Part shown: positions 11,521-23,629 of the stretch, in pieces
Numbering within the stretch: position 1 is the first letter of the stretch
How the letters are laid out: each line of letters opens with the position of its first letter
From: Zhengitettix transpicula
Taxonomy: Eukaryota > Arthropoda > Insecta > Orthoptera > Tetrigidae
Length of the DNA: 64,000 nucleotides
Direction: 5' to 3'
Assembly: GCA_037074705.1 (NCBI GenBank)
Contig: CM073590.1
Span: 137,969,600-138,033,599, forward strand
Notes under the pieces: generated by a model
What the model saw: only the letters and a program-made list of their open reading frames with translations
What the model was told of the DNA's origin: nothing
Databases searched by the model: none
Program-made: the position numbers and the translations under genes

Positions 11521-12690
11521 TGTTTTCTGCAATATTAAAACTTCATACAGTTAATTAATTTTTTTTAAAAAAAACACAAAAATGACACACTTTCCGAAAA
11601 CCGGAATCTGACATTTTTTCGCTGCGAGGTGTACTGAATGGACGCAGTGGTACATCTTCAAAGAGAGAATTTCTGCGCGCATCATTTCAATTTTAAATTG
11701 AATCAACGAGCTGGTTGTACTTTTGCAAGCAGAGATCAAAAGTCAATGGAACACGTAACCACCCATGGGATAGCAAAACTATTTCCCTAAATCATATACG
11801 CCTAGTTGAAACTAATATATTTGTAACTTCATTACGAACTATATGCCATTGTTACATGGGTTTACTTTCTTAAATACATATTCTCAATGTACTTCAAAAT
11901 TTCAGTAAAGCTTTAAATCTACTGAATTAATAATTACTTTATTGGGTAGGAGGAAATATTTTATTAAAATTATTTGATTATATCATAAAAGAATGACTAG
12001 ACAACATTTAATGTTTCATAATTGATAGACCGGAACTTCATGTTTCGACGATAAGTGTTCTTAAATTATTTTTTAAACGTACAATCACATTTATAAAATA
12101 ACCAATACCAAACAAGTAAAATATTTCAACAAAAGTCTGGATTTAAGTATAATTAATTGCATTATAATACGCTCGTTAAGTCGAAAACAATTATATATAA
12201 AAATGTATTTTATAATTATAAATTTGGCTTACAAATAAGGGCGTACAAAATTACAAACATTCAAAAATAATATCCTGTTGTTCAAGTTCCCCGATTTACA
12301 AATTTTATGATTAAAGGAGCAATATATATTATATATGATTAGTAAAGTGTAGCTTGAAGAAGAAAATTAATTGGCTTTTAGATTTTGTCAGTGTGACACC
12401 AACTTAAACTCGCTCGACCTTTTACGAATTCTTTTGTTCACGATAAGAATAATTTTACTATATATATTTTATCTAATAAATATAAAACAGACTTTTTTGT
12501 ATGTATGTATATGTTGTAGTGATTACAAATATGTCATGATTTAATTAATTTAATTATTGGCGGCGTAACTTGATTGTTTATTTAATTAAAAAGTTTTTAC
12601 CACATAATTTGGCACTATACGTGGGGATTTAGAATATTTTGTATTACATAATTTGGGTGTAACGGGTAGGCATTTTATCCTTTAGCAAAT
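11521..12690. other. AT-rich intronic DNA, nothing recognised
   Basis: No recognised element or coding segment. Confidence 0.45.
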
Positions 12691-13390
12691 ATTTTTCTGG
12701 ATCAATGAGACTCGATTTGGGAGGGGAGCATCTTGAGGGCAGGATGGAGTGGCATTACATAAAAATGTCGGAAAAACAACCGAGATTGGTGTCGAATCAA
12801 TGGTTATGTATATCGCTGATTTTAATTATTACATTCAACTTGTCGTTTAATTCCCCATACGGAGGTAGTCGGGGTGGAAATTTTCAAAAATGTTAAATGA
12901 CAGATATTTGCGTGAAATAAATATTTGTTGATAATATTTCTTCAGATGTTGTTTGTGTTTAATTCTGCCTTTCGGCGTTGGAGGGGACCACGCTGGGGGT
13001 GTGGTGGATGGGCGAATAAATAACCGAAATTCGTGTTAAATCAGGAGTTATGTATGTAAGTGAGTTTAATTATGACAGTCTGGAGAATACGCTGGTTTGG
13101 GCGGAAGTGGGTAAGGGCAGAAATTTTCTAACAATGTTACCGGACGATTTTGCGTCGAATAAATACTTTTATTTTTTAACTCACAGAGGTTATGGAAATT
13201 TTCAAACCTGTTAAAACGGCGGACATAATCATGGAATGAAACCTTTCGGGCTTAATAAGTTCAAGCCCTATCGACATGGGAGGTGAGTATATTTACAGAT
13301 AGGGGTCGAGGTGCGTTACATAAGAATAACGCAAAAGCATCCGAGATTGGAGTCAAATTTGGGGTTATGCATGTATGACAAACCAAGCAA
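12690..13390 (+). repeat. Degenerate tandem satellite-like units, about 270 bp each
   Basis: Three decayed units start near 12690, 12965 and 13235. Each carries a 'GGGAGG/GGAGGGGA' block, a 'GAGATTGGTGTC / GAGATTGGAGTC'-like block, a 'GGGTTATG / GGAGTTATG' block, a 'TTTAATTATGACA'-like block, then 'GGAAATTTTC(A)AAA.TGTTA' and 'CGTGAAATAAATA'. Copies of the same unit occur at 38865-39420 (minus strand) and 43920-44062 (plus strand). The short reading frame at 12705-12896 is part of this repeat. Confidence 0.7.
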
Positions 13391-13394
13391 CTCC

Positions 13395-13874
13395 AGCACC
13401 CAGCTATTACTTTAATATAATTAATTACCTGTCAATTACAGGAAAATACGAAATTCATTATTTAAATGAGAAAACTCCTAGTTCAATGATTAAGTGTCTA
13501 AAAAAAGTAAGATATGTATTTCTTAAATGACTATAATATATAGTCAGAAAACATGGTACTCAGTATAAACAAAATCTATCACAATATAAAGACAGAGGAG
13601 CCAAAAGTAAAATTATTAGGCTGACCAAAGTATAAAGAAGTAAACAATAGACATTAACTCCTCCACATAACGGTGCAATCATTAGTATGTTATTAGTCTA
13701 ATTGAACACCATCGGGAAAAACAGAAGAAAAAACAACATTAAAAGAATAATAATATGTTACAAAACAGATTTAATCACCCTTCACGAAATTTAATGTAAA
13801 CCAGGAGAAGAATCAGATGGTAAGTAAAATGCTGTATGTGTGAATGTATATATAACTTGGTTAATTATGTATAT
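13395..13874. other. AT-rich intronic DNA, nothing recognised
   Basis: No recognised feature. Confidence 0.45.
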
Positions 13875-14010
13875 TGAATAAGAAAGATAGCCAATACAGA
13901 CAAAAAGGGTAATATAAATACCACACAACGTTTCTGGGATCCTTGTTCCTTTCGTCAGGTGCTAAGAAGAGCCTAGAGAAACACAACTGAACAGGTCAGT
14001 TGACAACACT
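13875..14010 (-). mobile_element. Penelope-like element terminal fragment with hammerhead-like core
   Basis: Contains 'GAATAAGAAAGATAGCCAAT' at the edge, then 'TACCACACAACGTTTCTGGG' and 'TTTCGTCAGGTGC'. On the minus strand this reads CACCTGACGAAAGG...CAGAAACGTTGTG, a CUGANGA...GAAAC hammerhead-like core (13931-13959). Confidence 0.55.
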
Positions 14011-14216
14011 CAAAAGCTTATTAAAACCTTCTATTAGTTTACAAACGTTTATTGCCTTATTAAAGCCCAAATATATATTGGTAACATTTAAACTACAAGA
14101 TTAGGGCTTCAAAATTTACTCTTTTTATTAATATGCAACATGTCAACATGTGTTTGAGTGTTCCACACTCTCAGTCTCTCCACTAATTCAAAATTATTTA
14201 ATCATAACCATAATGA

Positions 14217-14490
14217 CACTCCTCTCCCGCTATCGGAAGGGCGTGGGACAAGTACCCAATGCCCGACCTACCCGATGCAGGTTTTTCTAAGGTTTTTCCT
14301 GCATTCCTTTAGGCGAATGCCGGGTAGGATCCTTAAAATATAGCCCGGGGGCCCTAGTTAACCCTTGGCTACCTTCCTCTACCCTTCCGCATCTCCCCTT
14401 TCAAATCCCTTCCTATGCTATTAAAGGGGAGTTGCCCTAAGTGGATTACCCTCATGTAGCCTATTGCCCTAAAAAAAACAAAAAAAAACA
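14217..14490 (+). mobile_element. SINE-like family, 3' fragment
   Basis: Starts abruptly at 'CTCCTCTCCCGCTATCGG' and ends in 'TATTGCCCT' plus an A-rich tail. The start is close to those of the fragments at 10824 and 43330, suggesting a preferred truncation point. The next copy is inserted at the end of its tail. Confidence 0.88.
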
Positions 14491-14503
14491 ACACATTTTC
14501 TAA
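14491..14503. repeat. Target-site duplication, left copy
   Basis: ACACATTTTCTAA here is repeated exactly at 15071-15083, flanking the SINE-like copy between them. A 13 bp duplication is typical of LINE-machinery insertion. Confidence 0.85.
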
Positions 14504-15070
14504 GAATAGAGCCTGCGAGAGGATTCTCTCGCAGGTAACCTGCGAGGGATGTTCTCTCGCAAGCAGAACCTTTTAGGAGAGATACGAAGGGGCTACCTTT
14601 GGGTATGCCTTTTCCTCTCCGTTTTTGAACTAAGGTTCCCACAAGCCGAGGCACCTCGGCCTGTTTTGAGAGGTGTATGTTCCGGGGTCACAGACCTTGG
14701 GCATACGGTAAGAGTTGTTCGCTATTTCCATTGGAATAGTCGGCCAGCTGCCTCCGAAACGGGTCGAGGCACGGAGAAGGGAATGCTGCGTCCCCACAGC
14801 AAACTCCTCTCCCGCTATCGGAAGGGCGTGGTACAAGTACCCAATGCCCGACCTACCCAATGCAGGTTTTTCTAAGGTTTTCCCTGCATTTCTTTAGGCA
14901 AATGCCGGGTAGGGTCCTTAAAATATAGCCCGGGGGCCCTAGTTAACCCTTGGCTACCTTCCTCTACCCTTCCGCATCCCCCCTTTCAAATACCTTCCTA
15001 TGCTATTAAAGGGAGTTGCCCAATGTGGATCAGCTTCATGTAGCCTGTTGCCCTAAAAAATAAAAAAAAA
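14504..15070 (+). mobile_element. SINE-like family, full-length copy with target-site duplication
   Basis: A reference copy of about 567 bp bounded by 13 bp direct repeats. The 5' end carries a hairpin (arms CCTGCGAGAG and CTCTCGCAGG at 14512-14536) plus a second, looser hairpin to about 14565. Then come 'GGCTACCTTTGGG', 'GAACTAAGGTTCCCACAAG', 'GAGGTGTATGTTCCGGGG', 'GGCCAGCTGCCTCC', 'GGGTAGGGTCCTTAAAATA', a pyrimidine-rich stretch and an A-rich tail. I see no obvious pol III A/B boxes and no conserved protein. Length, tail and duplication indicate a non-autonomous retroposon mobilised by a LINE. Confidence 0.88.
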
Positions 15071-15083
15071 ACACATTTTCTAA
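15071..15083. repeat. Target-site duplication, right copy
   Basis: Exact match to 14491-14503. Confidence 0.85.
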
Positions 15084-17135
15084 AATATATCTTTCCTTAT
15101 TTAGTGTTTACATTTAATCCTCAATATATAATAGCACCGAATTACATAAAGGTAATTCACTATCATTATCTGGACCTTTCATTATTCCAAGTCATATCTT
15201 TGAACTTTATTTTTAACAGATTCTTCCCCAATAACAATTAAATTGTTTTTTTTGTTTGATTGTTTTATTCCCTCACTTGCCTTTTCCTACTTCTTTGCTG
15301 CTACCTTTCTATTAATAATCTTGATAGTTAAGTATGGATACAATCACTTTTTCTGCACATCGGAACCAATTTTAATATTAAGCGATTAAGTAATTTCAGA
15401 CTTATTTTAGCCATAACATTATGTAAAATATTTCTTATTTTTGTTTCCATTGAATGATGGATAGAATCGATGAGATTGTGAAATTGTGAATAAATAAGGA
15501 AAGTAATTATTTATGTAACAGGAAAGAATTTATAAGTCGCAAAAAAAATGTCTAGGGAGAAACTAAAACAATAAATTGAAATGAAAGGTTTGAAAAAATT
15601 CAAACTAAAAAAGAAACTGTTATTATTGAGGGGAGTCATTAAGAACATCTTATGTGTTTCAATTTTACGTTTGCTTTTAATTAATAAAACAATTGAGGAC
15701 CTTATACAGACACTTTATTTTTTATTTATATTGTAACGACCTTTTGATATCTATTTGCAATCTTTATATTTATTCTTTTTCACTCCACATATCCACAGAA
15801 CTCTTGAAAAGTCTAAACATATTTTTATTATTTGAGAAGACGAAAATATCACAAACACTTCATAGGTGTAGTATTATTATTTTAATTTTCTTCTTTTGCA
15901 AACATTCTTTGACAACCCTTGTTTGGTAAAAATACGTCTATATTTCGATGTTTTCTGAATTTTGCAACATGGTGATTGTCGTTGTAAGCGATTATTCTAT
16001 ATCTCACCTAAGTTATTGCATATTGAGAGGCTTAAGAATTCACTGTCAGCAACTAATGATGATACACAATTAAGAAAGGCATTATACATGTATTATTTTT
16101 CATTGTACACAAAATTTACTGTTGTCGTTGAAAATTGTTTGTGAGTTAAATGATTTTGAGAGTAGTATGGTTACAGACACACAGTACGTGGAACATCTAG
16201 AACTTAAATACTCGAGAAGAACAGACTCTTGAGCTAAGTTTAGATGACCTATCAACAAAACATTCTGGTGTTAACTCAAGGCATCGTATACGTTCAAGAC
16301 CAACGACCGCTTAAGAGTAATAGGGAAATGAGAAAGGAAATAACTGGAATTAATACGCAGGGAAAGGGGAAATAACTCTGTAATAAATAAATAATCTAAC
16401 AGTTTACTGGGAACTACAGCGTATCTAATGATTTTAAATAAATATTAATGCTGAATAGAACAATACATAGCTGTTGTGTAAATATTTACTATAGATTTGC
16501 AGTGCAATAATAATACGCCTTTATATATATAGAAATGAAATGGCTAAGAGAAAAATAGTTTTTCTGATCATTCAGTGAAATTATCCATTGAGTATATGTA
16601 AATAATAAAATACTTCCACACAATCAAAAATTCATATATTTACATATATAAATATATATAAGTATTTTGATGGTAAGAGGTTATCTACTCCATTATAGAA
16701 TATATTGGAGAACCACATATTTAGTACAAAGACTCTAATTTTATTATTAACACCCTAGTTTAAAATCAATGTACACTTCATAATAATTATGCACCACCTG
16801 CATAATTCACCACGCAAACTACCTTTGGTGAGATGTGTTCATTCGACACTGATTGGGTATCTAACGAGTAATACACTTTTCGCACACTTTCTCTCTCTAT
16901 TAGAATAATCTTTTGCCTCCTATTTAAAATATATGCACCATAAATACCTGAAAGGTTCTGCATTTATCTTCCAAAATAATGTAACTCTTTTAAGATGGCA
17001 TTGATTTTGCATTAATATATTTAATTTGGATTCATATATCCTGGGTAATATTTGAACCTGCTTGTTACCTTAACCCATATAGCTACTGAAAAAATCGAAA
17101 GTAGAAGAAGATGTAGGCAGGGAACTTTAAATAGA
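15084..17135. other. AT-rich intronic DNA, nothing recognised
   Basis: No recognised element. Reading frames here are AT-driven. Confidence 0.45.
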
Positions 17136-17139
17136 GCAT

Positions 17140-17490
17140 ATTAGTGGCAACTCCCTTCTTATAGCATAGGAAAGCGACTGAAAGGGGAGATATGGAAAGG
17201 TAGAGCAAGGTAGCCAAGAGTTAACTAAGTTCCCCGGGCTATAGTCCTCTCTCCGTGACTTGATCAGTTTAGGAGGCAGCTGGCCGACTATTCCAATATG
17301 ACAATTCTTACCGTATTTGCAATGTCTGCGATTCCGAAACATACACCTCTAAAAACGGGCCCAAGTGCCTCGGCTTGTGGGAACCTTAGTTTAGAAAACC
17401 AGAGAGATAAGACGGCAACCCTATAGGTAGCCTCCTCCAGCTCTCCGGGAAGGTGCATATGCGAGAGAACGGCTCTCACAGTCTTCCTTG
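17140..17490 (-). mobile_element. SINE-like family copy with internal deletion
   Basis: On the minus strand it runs from a decayed 5' hairpin (about 17455-17480) through 'AAGGTTCCCACAAGCCGAGG' to the 3' pyrimidine-rich block. The segment between the 'CCTCTCC'-like region and 'TAGCCCGGGG' is missing (junction near 17245). It forms a head-to-head pair with the next copy. Confidence 0.8.
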
Positions 17491-17537
17491 CGGAAAAAAT
17501 CAATTTCTTGAAAATTGAATTACTTGAAAAAATAACG

Positions 17538-18035
17538 AACCTTGTAGGAGAGATACGAAGAGGCTACCTTTGGGGATGCCTTTTCCTCTCCGTTTTTGAA
17601 CTAAGGTTCCCACAATCCGAGGGACCTCGGCCTGTTTTGAGAGGTGTATGTTCCGGGGTCACAGACCTTGGGCTTACGGTAAGAGTTGTCCGCTATTCCT
17701 ATTGGAATAGTCGGCCAGCTGCCTCCGAAACTGGTCGAGGCACGGAGGAGGGAATGCTGCGTCCCCACAGCAAACTCCTCTCCCGCTATCGGTAGGGTGT
17801 GGGACAAGTACCCAAAGCCCGACCTACCTGATGCAGGTTTTTCTAGGGTTTTCCCTGCATTTATTTAAGCGAATGCCGGGTAGGATCCTTAAAATATAGC
17901 GCGGGGGCCCTAGTAACCCTTGGATACCTTCTTCTACCCTTCCGCATCCCCCATTTCAAATCCCTTCCTATGCTATTAAAGGGTAGTTGCCCAACGTGGA
18001 TTACTCTCATGTAGCCTGTTGCCATTAAAAAAAAT
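17538..18035 (+). mobile_element. SINE-like family copy
   Basis: Starts near 'GGAGAGATACGAAGAGGC' and ends in 'GTAGCCTGTTGCC' plus an A-run. It lacks the 5' hairpin and is otherwise complete. Confidence 0.88.
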
Positions 18036-18039
18036 CTTT

Positions 18040-19805
18040 AAAAAATGTTCTCTGAGAAACTAGAAAAAACTGTGTTGTGTTAAAGATGTGACATTCAGAA
18101 TTTACCTGCTTATTTATTATCCAAATGATAAAAATAAGCACAAGGGAAGAAACTGAATATTCGATTTGCTCGATAAGTGCATTACTTGTTCTGCAGCTTG
18201 TAATGGGAGGCGGTACTATTTCAAACTTATCAGAGTAGAATGAACTCATATGCGTTATACTCGAAGGGGTTGTCTATTTATCAGAAGAAGAGTATATATG
18301 CTTGATTCTCTTTCTTTTAAAATTTGGCTAAAATTTTTATATTCTGGCTTATACAGGGTGATTCTACGGTCATGAGATACAAATTATGGTGTGTTACAGC
18401 TTACTCAAACATTTATTCTTTTAGGTGTTTAACCACAATCAGAGAAGTGAGAGATGAAAAGGAAGACATACTTAATTTACAACATCATAGCCAACTGCTC
18501 TTTTCCGGAAATTTTTACAAACTAGGCCATCATTTACGAGACACCAGTTGACTTAATTGAGAGCCTCGTTTGTCGACTACCTATTACGGCTGCATTTTTC
18601 GGAAAAATTGGCAGTTTTGTAATTTTTAGCCGATCACTCCTTCGACGCTTTCATACGTGTATTACTGATGGTGGTCTAATTTTGAGTATTCATTGTAAAC
18701 ATTGCTGGAAAGAAGTACTTTACAACAATGTAGTAAATAAACGATGTCTCATTTTCCGTGTTCGCGTCACATCCGTCCATAGAAACTCCTTCACAATAAA
18801 TGTATGTTTTAGTAAGCTGTACCACCCGTCAAAGTTTGTCAGATGACCGGAGAACGTCCCTGTGTAGTATAGAAATGTGAAGTCATAACTCACAGTTCAT
18901 AATGGGAGCTTAGTAACGAATTTGAATGCTCATGGATACGAAACGAAATCAACGCTTGCGCATGAGAAAGTGTGTCGTGTAGCTGTCCAGCCTCTCGCCC
19001 GAGTCTGCCAAGTTAATACACAAAGTCTTGTAACTCAATTTCCCGGACGGCAATTACGGTTCACTTTTCTCTCAGCTCAGAATCCAATTCAGCCTCAACC
19101 TTTGTTCTTTGTCTCCAGCTGCCGCAAAGGCTAAAGTCATAAAGATGATACCATGTGCGACTGTAACACGTTTCGTAACCTCTGCTTCTGCAGCCAACGG
19201 AAAATAAACTTTGGGAAGTAATCTTTTCTTTTGTTGAATAAATAATTGTCTTGTATCATTTTATACATTTGACAGTTTTGTTAATTACAAATACGCCAGA
19301 CGAATTAACATAGTTGGTTTAAAAGTATTTAATGTTATCGATATCAAATCTCAGTTTGAAAGACAACTGTTGCAAAACAATTAAAACAGAATTAATATAT
19401 TGAGCATTCGTGAATATATGTAATTTATTTATATTAAGAATTTGCAATTTTTCTACTTCTGCGAGAATCAACAAATCAATGCGTCAATTTTCTTACCCTT
19501 ATTTTGTATTAACTACAATTTTTCATTGTTAGAATTACGAGGTATTGTTTCAGTGTGGAAGGTTATTTGGCAGCTTCTTCATTCTCTTACAAATTACTAC
19601 AAATATTTTATAGTTGAGGTTTATAGGTTTCTTGTACAATTCAGTTATTTGGGTTCCACCTTAAGAAATTCTTTAGCCAATAACACAATAATAATTTTTT
19701 AAGAAACACTTAATTATTTTAAGAGTCTTTAATATTTTCGTACGTTAGTTGTACATAGAACTCTCCCCAAATTAATTCAACTATTAATTTTTTATATTTG
19801 AATAA
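18040..19805. other. AT-rich intronic DNA, no confident feature
   Basis: 'TACAGGGTGATTC' at 18353 resembles the end of several insect transposons but no partner end was found. A moderately GC-richer patch at 18830-19200 has no recognised content. Confidence 0.4.
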
Positions 19806-19811
19806 AAACAC

Positions 19812-20905
19812 CTGTGTACCAGAGTCGAGCTATGGCTTTCTGGAAATTACGGCCATAAAAGTTGTCGTCGGGGTGACGGGGCGTCTAGGAGACTCGTGGC
19901 GTAAGACATGTGATTGTGGGAGAAACCTGCCTCAAGGGTAACGACCTGACCAAAATCCCCAAAGGTCAACTTCTTCAACAGGCGAGAGTAAGCCCGCGAA
20001 AGTGTAAAATAGAGGCAGATTGGCTGAAATCAAACACGTGACGGGGTTTCCATCCTCAGGTGGGGAACTAAGAGGTGGAGCTGGAAGGTGGACAAGCAAG
20101 GAAGCAAGTCAGTTCATATCTTCATATTGGCGAGGAAGGAAGTCTGGATAGGGGAAGGAAGCCTGCGAGAGAATTCTTTCGCAGGTGAACCTTCCCAGAG
20201 AGCTCTGGCGGGGGCTACCTTTGGGGATGCCCTCACATCTCTCTGGTTTTTTTAACTAAGGTTCCCACATGCCGAGGATCCTCGGTCTATTTTGAGAGGT
20301 GTATGTTCCGGGGTCGCAGTTCTTGGGCATACGGTAAGAGTTGTCCACTATTCCTATTGGAATAGTCGGCCTTCTGCCTCCTAAACTGGCCAAGGTACGG
20401 AGGAGGGAATGCTGCGTCCCCACAGAAAACTCCTCTCCCACTATCGTAATGGCGTGGGACAAGTACCAAATGCCCGACCTACATGATGCTGGTTTTTATA
20501 GGGTTTGTCCTGCATTACTTTTAGGCGAATGCCGGGTAGGATCCTTAAACTATAGCCCGGGGGCCCTAGTTAACCGTTGGCTACCTTCATCTACCCTTCC
20601 GCATCCCCATTTCAAATCCCTTCCTATGCTATTAAAGGGGAGTTGCCACCATGTGGATTACCTTCATGTAGCCTGTTACCCTAAAAAAAAGTCTCGGTAG
20701 GGAGAAAGTGTTGGAGTAAGGAGAAACAATTCGAAAGATGTTCTTGAAGTTTATACTTACAACTTGAAGAAGAAAAAAGGTCCGACCGACGGAAGAGGAA
20801 GCCGTCTAGATATGCTGAAAATTGTTCCACCAACGAGGTGTTGTAAAGGAGAAAGATGCCCAAAAGTTTCCTGTGACGCCCTCCTGGCGTAGACGATTTA
20901 AAACA
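19812..20905. mobile_element. Unclassified GC-rich interspersed element, interrupted by a SINE-like copy
   Basis: Markedly GC-richer than its surroundings from 'GTACCAGAGTCGAGC' at about 19817 to 20150, and again from 20691 to about 20905. The two halves flank the SINE-like copy and show no long reading frame. It has the look of an LTR or untranslated leader of a retroelement, inferred from composition only. It ends near 'GACGCCCTCCTGGCGTAGAC'. Confidence 0.4.
20157..20690 (+). mobile_element. SINE-like family, near full-length copy
   Basis: The 5' hairpin at 20162-20185 (CCTGCGAGAG with a CTTTCGCAGG arm) is followed by all internal blocks and the A-run at 20683-20690. A possible imperfect target duplication is AGTCTGGATAGGGGAA (20141) against AGTCTCGGTAGGGAGA (20690). 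Confidence 0.88.
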
Positions 20906-20909
20906 TGAA

Positions 20910-21760
20910 CATGTGTGTATCTGTCTGCGGTGTTAAGAATCGTGATATCAGTCCTCGTATATGCCCTTTTCTTTTTGGCTTATGTTCAGGTCTCATAAAA
21001 GCGCCCTGAGGTTTGGCAATTTATCGTACCAGAAATTTATTTAATGTAATAAAGTAAATTATCTCATGTTTAAACTCAAGAGTGAGTAAATTTTAATTAG
21101 CTTATGGCATTGAAAAGGACCCTGTTGAATTTGTGTAAATCCTTAATTAATTAAATTTTAAAACAAATCAAATTTTAATTTTATATAAAAGAAAACCCCT
21201 GTTATATTACATGTGTTTATTTACTTTTGAAAACAATGACTGTAAATTACATATTAAATTCGTTTGTGTGAGACATACAGTTCCATATCCCCATGAATAA
21301 TTTATGAAAATTTCAGACAGAAGGAAAATAAGTCTTTTTTCGGATCAGGTTTATGTAAAACTGTGCAGCTAATAAATTTTCGATATGGAACGTGCTTTTT
21401 GGCAGCTTTGATCTCTCCACTGTGGCAGGAAGACCGAATGTGATTCCAGCCTTTCGGTGAAATCTCATGGGTGATGTTATTTCATTAACTGGAAACGACA
21501 TTTGAATTTTCATGGGACGTTTAAATTGAAATACGTAATTTGGTTAGTACTCTACGTTTGTTCCCGATACTATAATTCCATTAGAGGGCGGAGTGAGTGA
21601 GGATTTCGTCTCCAAATAAAGCAACAGTCGAACAGTCAGAATCGTGCAAACTTTTTATCGGAACGTTTGTTTCAAATTAAATATAGCTGTATTGTAATTG
21701 TTGTGCATTATAAAGAATGCAATGATAAGTATAATTATTATATACAAAACTACGCCTAAT
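20910..21760. other. AT-rich intronic DNA, nothing recognised
   Basis: No recognised feature. Confidence 0.45.
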
Positions 21761-21990
21761 AAATAAACAATAGCCAATTTGAAGTCAGAAAAATATTTTT
21801 ATTTGTGAAAAATTAAACTACGTTGCGTCGCTAACTTTTCGGCCTCTTCAGGTTGCAGTTTAACACTACAAAACCAAACAAAACAATTATAAAACTAACA
21901 GTAAAAATTTAGGTCGACTTCAAAATTTTGATAGTCAGGTCATTCCTCCTTGACTTCCGTGGCCGAAACACAATTTAAATCGAGATCGAC
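21761..21990 (-). mobile_element. Penelope-like element terminal fragment (second family)
   Basis: Homologous to 56690-56815. Shared blocks are 'AAACTACGTT.CGTCGCTA', 'CCTCTTCAGGTTGCAGTTTAA', 'TTTTGATAGTCA', 'CCTTGACTTCCGTGGCC' and 'ACACAATT'. On the minus strand 21817-21855 reads CCTGAAGAGGCCG...GCGACGCAACGTAG, a hammerhead-like core with a partly mismatched stem II. It starts with the terminal block 'ATAGCCAATTTGAAGTCAG'. Confidence 0.55.
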
Positions 21991-22124
21991 CAGTAAAAAC
22001 TAATTTACATTATTGAATGCGATTTACAATGGAAATTTATTTAGAATTTAAAATTATAACAATCTGTTACAGAATGTATATATCAGTATAAAAACATTCA
22101 AAATGAAATATTGAAAATTAATAA

Positions 22125-22210
22125 GAAAGACGACCAAACAGAAAAAATAAGTGATTATATAAATACCACAAAACGTTTCTGTAAGCCCTGTTCTTCAGGT
22201 GCAAAAGAAA
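22125..22210 (-). mobile_element. Penelope-like element terminal fragment
   Basis: 'ATAAATACCACAAAACGTTT' then 'CTGTAAGCCCTGTTCTTCAG'. It is the same order of blocks as at 13875-14010 and 33597-33681. The minus strand reads CACCTGAAGAAC...CAGAAACG. Confidence 0.5.
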
Positions 22211-23400
22211 CACAATATTCGTTTTAATTAAATGAACACCAGATGAAATTATTGTCGGATTTTAAAAAATGCATTGAAGCACACAAAATTAAGGATTAAA
22301 TTTGCTATATACACAAAGTATCGGAAAATGTCTGAAATAATATAATAATTAGTTTAGTTTATTCTTTCAGTCGCGAATTCTTAATTTATAACGCTTGATT
22401 TTCCCACCAATTAAAATAATTCATACAAGACTTGTTTCTCATATAGACTCCGAGATGGAAGTCTTTACGCTTCGTTTTGTCATTTGTAAGCCTTAGTTCC
22501 AGAATCTACTTAATTCGTTTCACGTTCCTGAGTACGTGATATGCGAATCATAACTTCCTACAAGATCCAAAGGAGCGTCATTCCCATCAGTTTAAATACA
22601 TCAATTCCCATTAATTTTACGCAACAAATATAATGGAGCGTGAAAATCAACATAATTTATGACAATTCGTGACGTTTACTACGAGCGACGTCCTAAAATT
22701 GGTATATTTGTTTCCAGAATTGACCAGAATGTAAAATAACGGGTTGCAGCCATACCAATAGTAATTATATTGACAGTAATCTCTGGGTGTATCGTTGCAA
22801 TTAATGCACCATGACCAGAGTGTCCTTTAAAATTAACAATTTGGCCTGCCGCAAATTAAATCACAAAACCCCCGTTGCAAATACATTCACCGACCAAATA
22901 TTGCCCCAATAAATGTAAGAGATTTTTTGTCGTATGAACGCAACGCTTCTGTTCTCTTTGTTAATATTCTACCACTGCTGAATTAATAAACATTTTCCAA
23001 GCTACTGTATTCTTCTATAAATTAAATATAATTTAATATTTTGGTTTTTAATTGTATTATTCTTTATTTGTTTGCTTGAGCTTAAAAATCAATTAAACAA
23101 TTTAAGCAACATGCCATGAAATAATAAGTGCAATAAAGGATGAAAGATGTATTTGAATTTCAGATAGATACATATAAATATTTAAGTTTATAACTAAATC
23201 GTTATTTTATATTGTATATCTTTTAAATTATCAAACGAAATGAAAGCACCTTATTCATTTTCCTTTGTTTATTTAGAAAACAATTTCATAAATAGTGTTA
23301 ATGAATGAATAAACAATACTAATGTTATGCCAATATATAAATACTTCAAATATATTTAACGACCATTAACATTTTTTATAATTCAAAATTTTTTATTGCC
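22211..23400. other. AT-rich intronic DNA, nothing recognised
   Basis: No recognised feature. Confidence 0.45.
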
Positions 23401-23420
23401 CATAAAACCTTTAATTAACA

Positions 23421-23466
23421 AGACAACAACGCTTCTGTGCATATTTGTGCACTCTTCAGGCTGTCT
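23421..23466 (-). ncRNA. Hammerhead-ribozyme-like motif (best-folded copy)
   Basis: On the minus strand: AGACA, then GC, CTGAAGA, a stem-loop GTGCA-CAAATA-TGCAC, AGAAGC, GTTGT and TGTCT. AGACA pairs with TGTCT (5 bp stem I) and GTGCA with TGCAC (5 bp stem II). CUGANGA matches the conserved core. The second core segment reads GAAG rather than GAAA, and there is an extra A after stem II, so activity is doubtful. Short stem III hammerheads are known in Penelope-like element terminal repeats, which occur all around this site. Confidence 0.5.
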
Positions 23467-23629
23467 GAGAGAAAGAAATTTTTGTTATTAATATTATAAA
23501 AATGTTAATAACATTAAAATAAATTTTTTATACGAATGTTAATGAAGGGTTTCATTACTTACAATATTAATAGTAAAATATAACAGTCTTTTATATAAAT
23601 ATATATTCTGACTATTGAGAAAACTAATA

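Noticed and set aside
18353..18850. 'TACAGGGTGATTC' as a transposon end
   Set aside because: No inverted partner, transposase or target duplication found.
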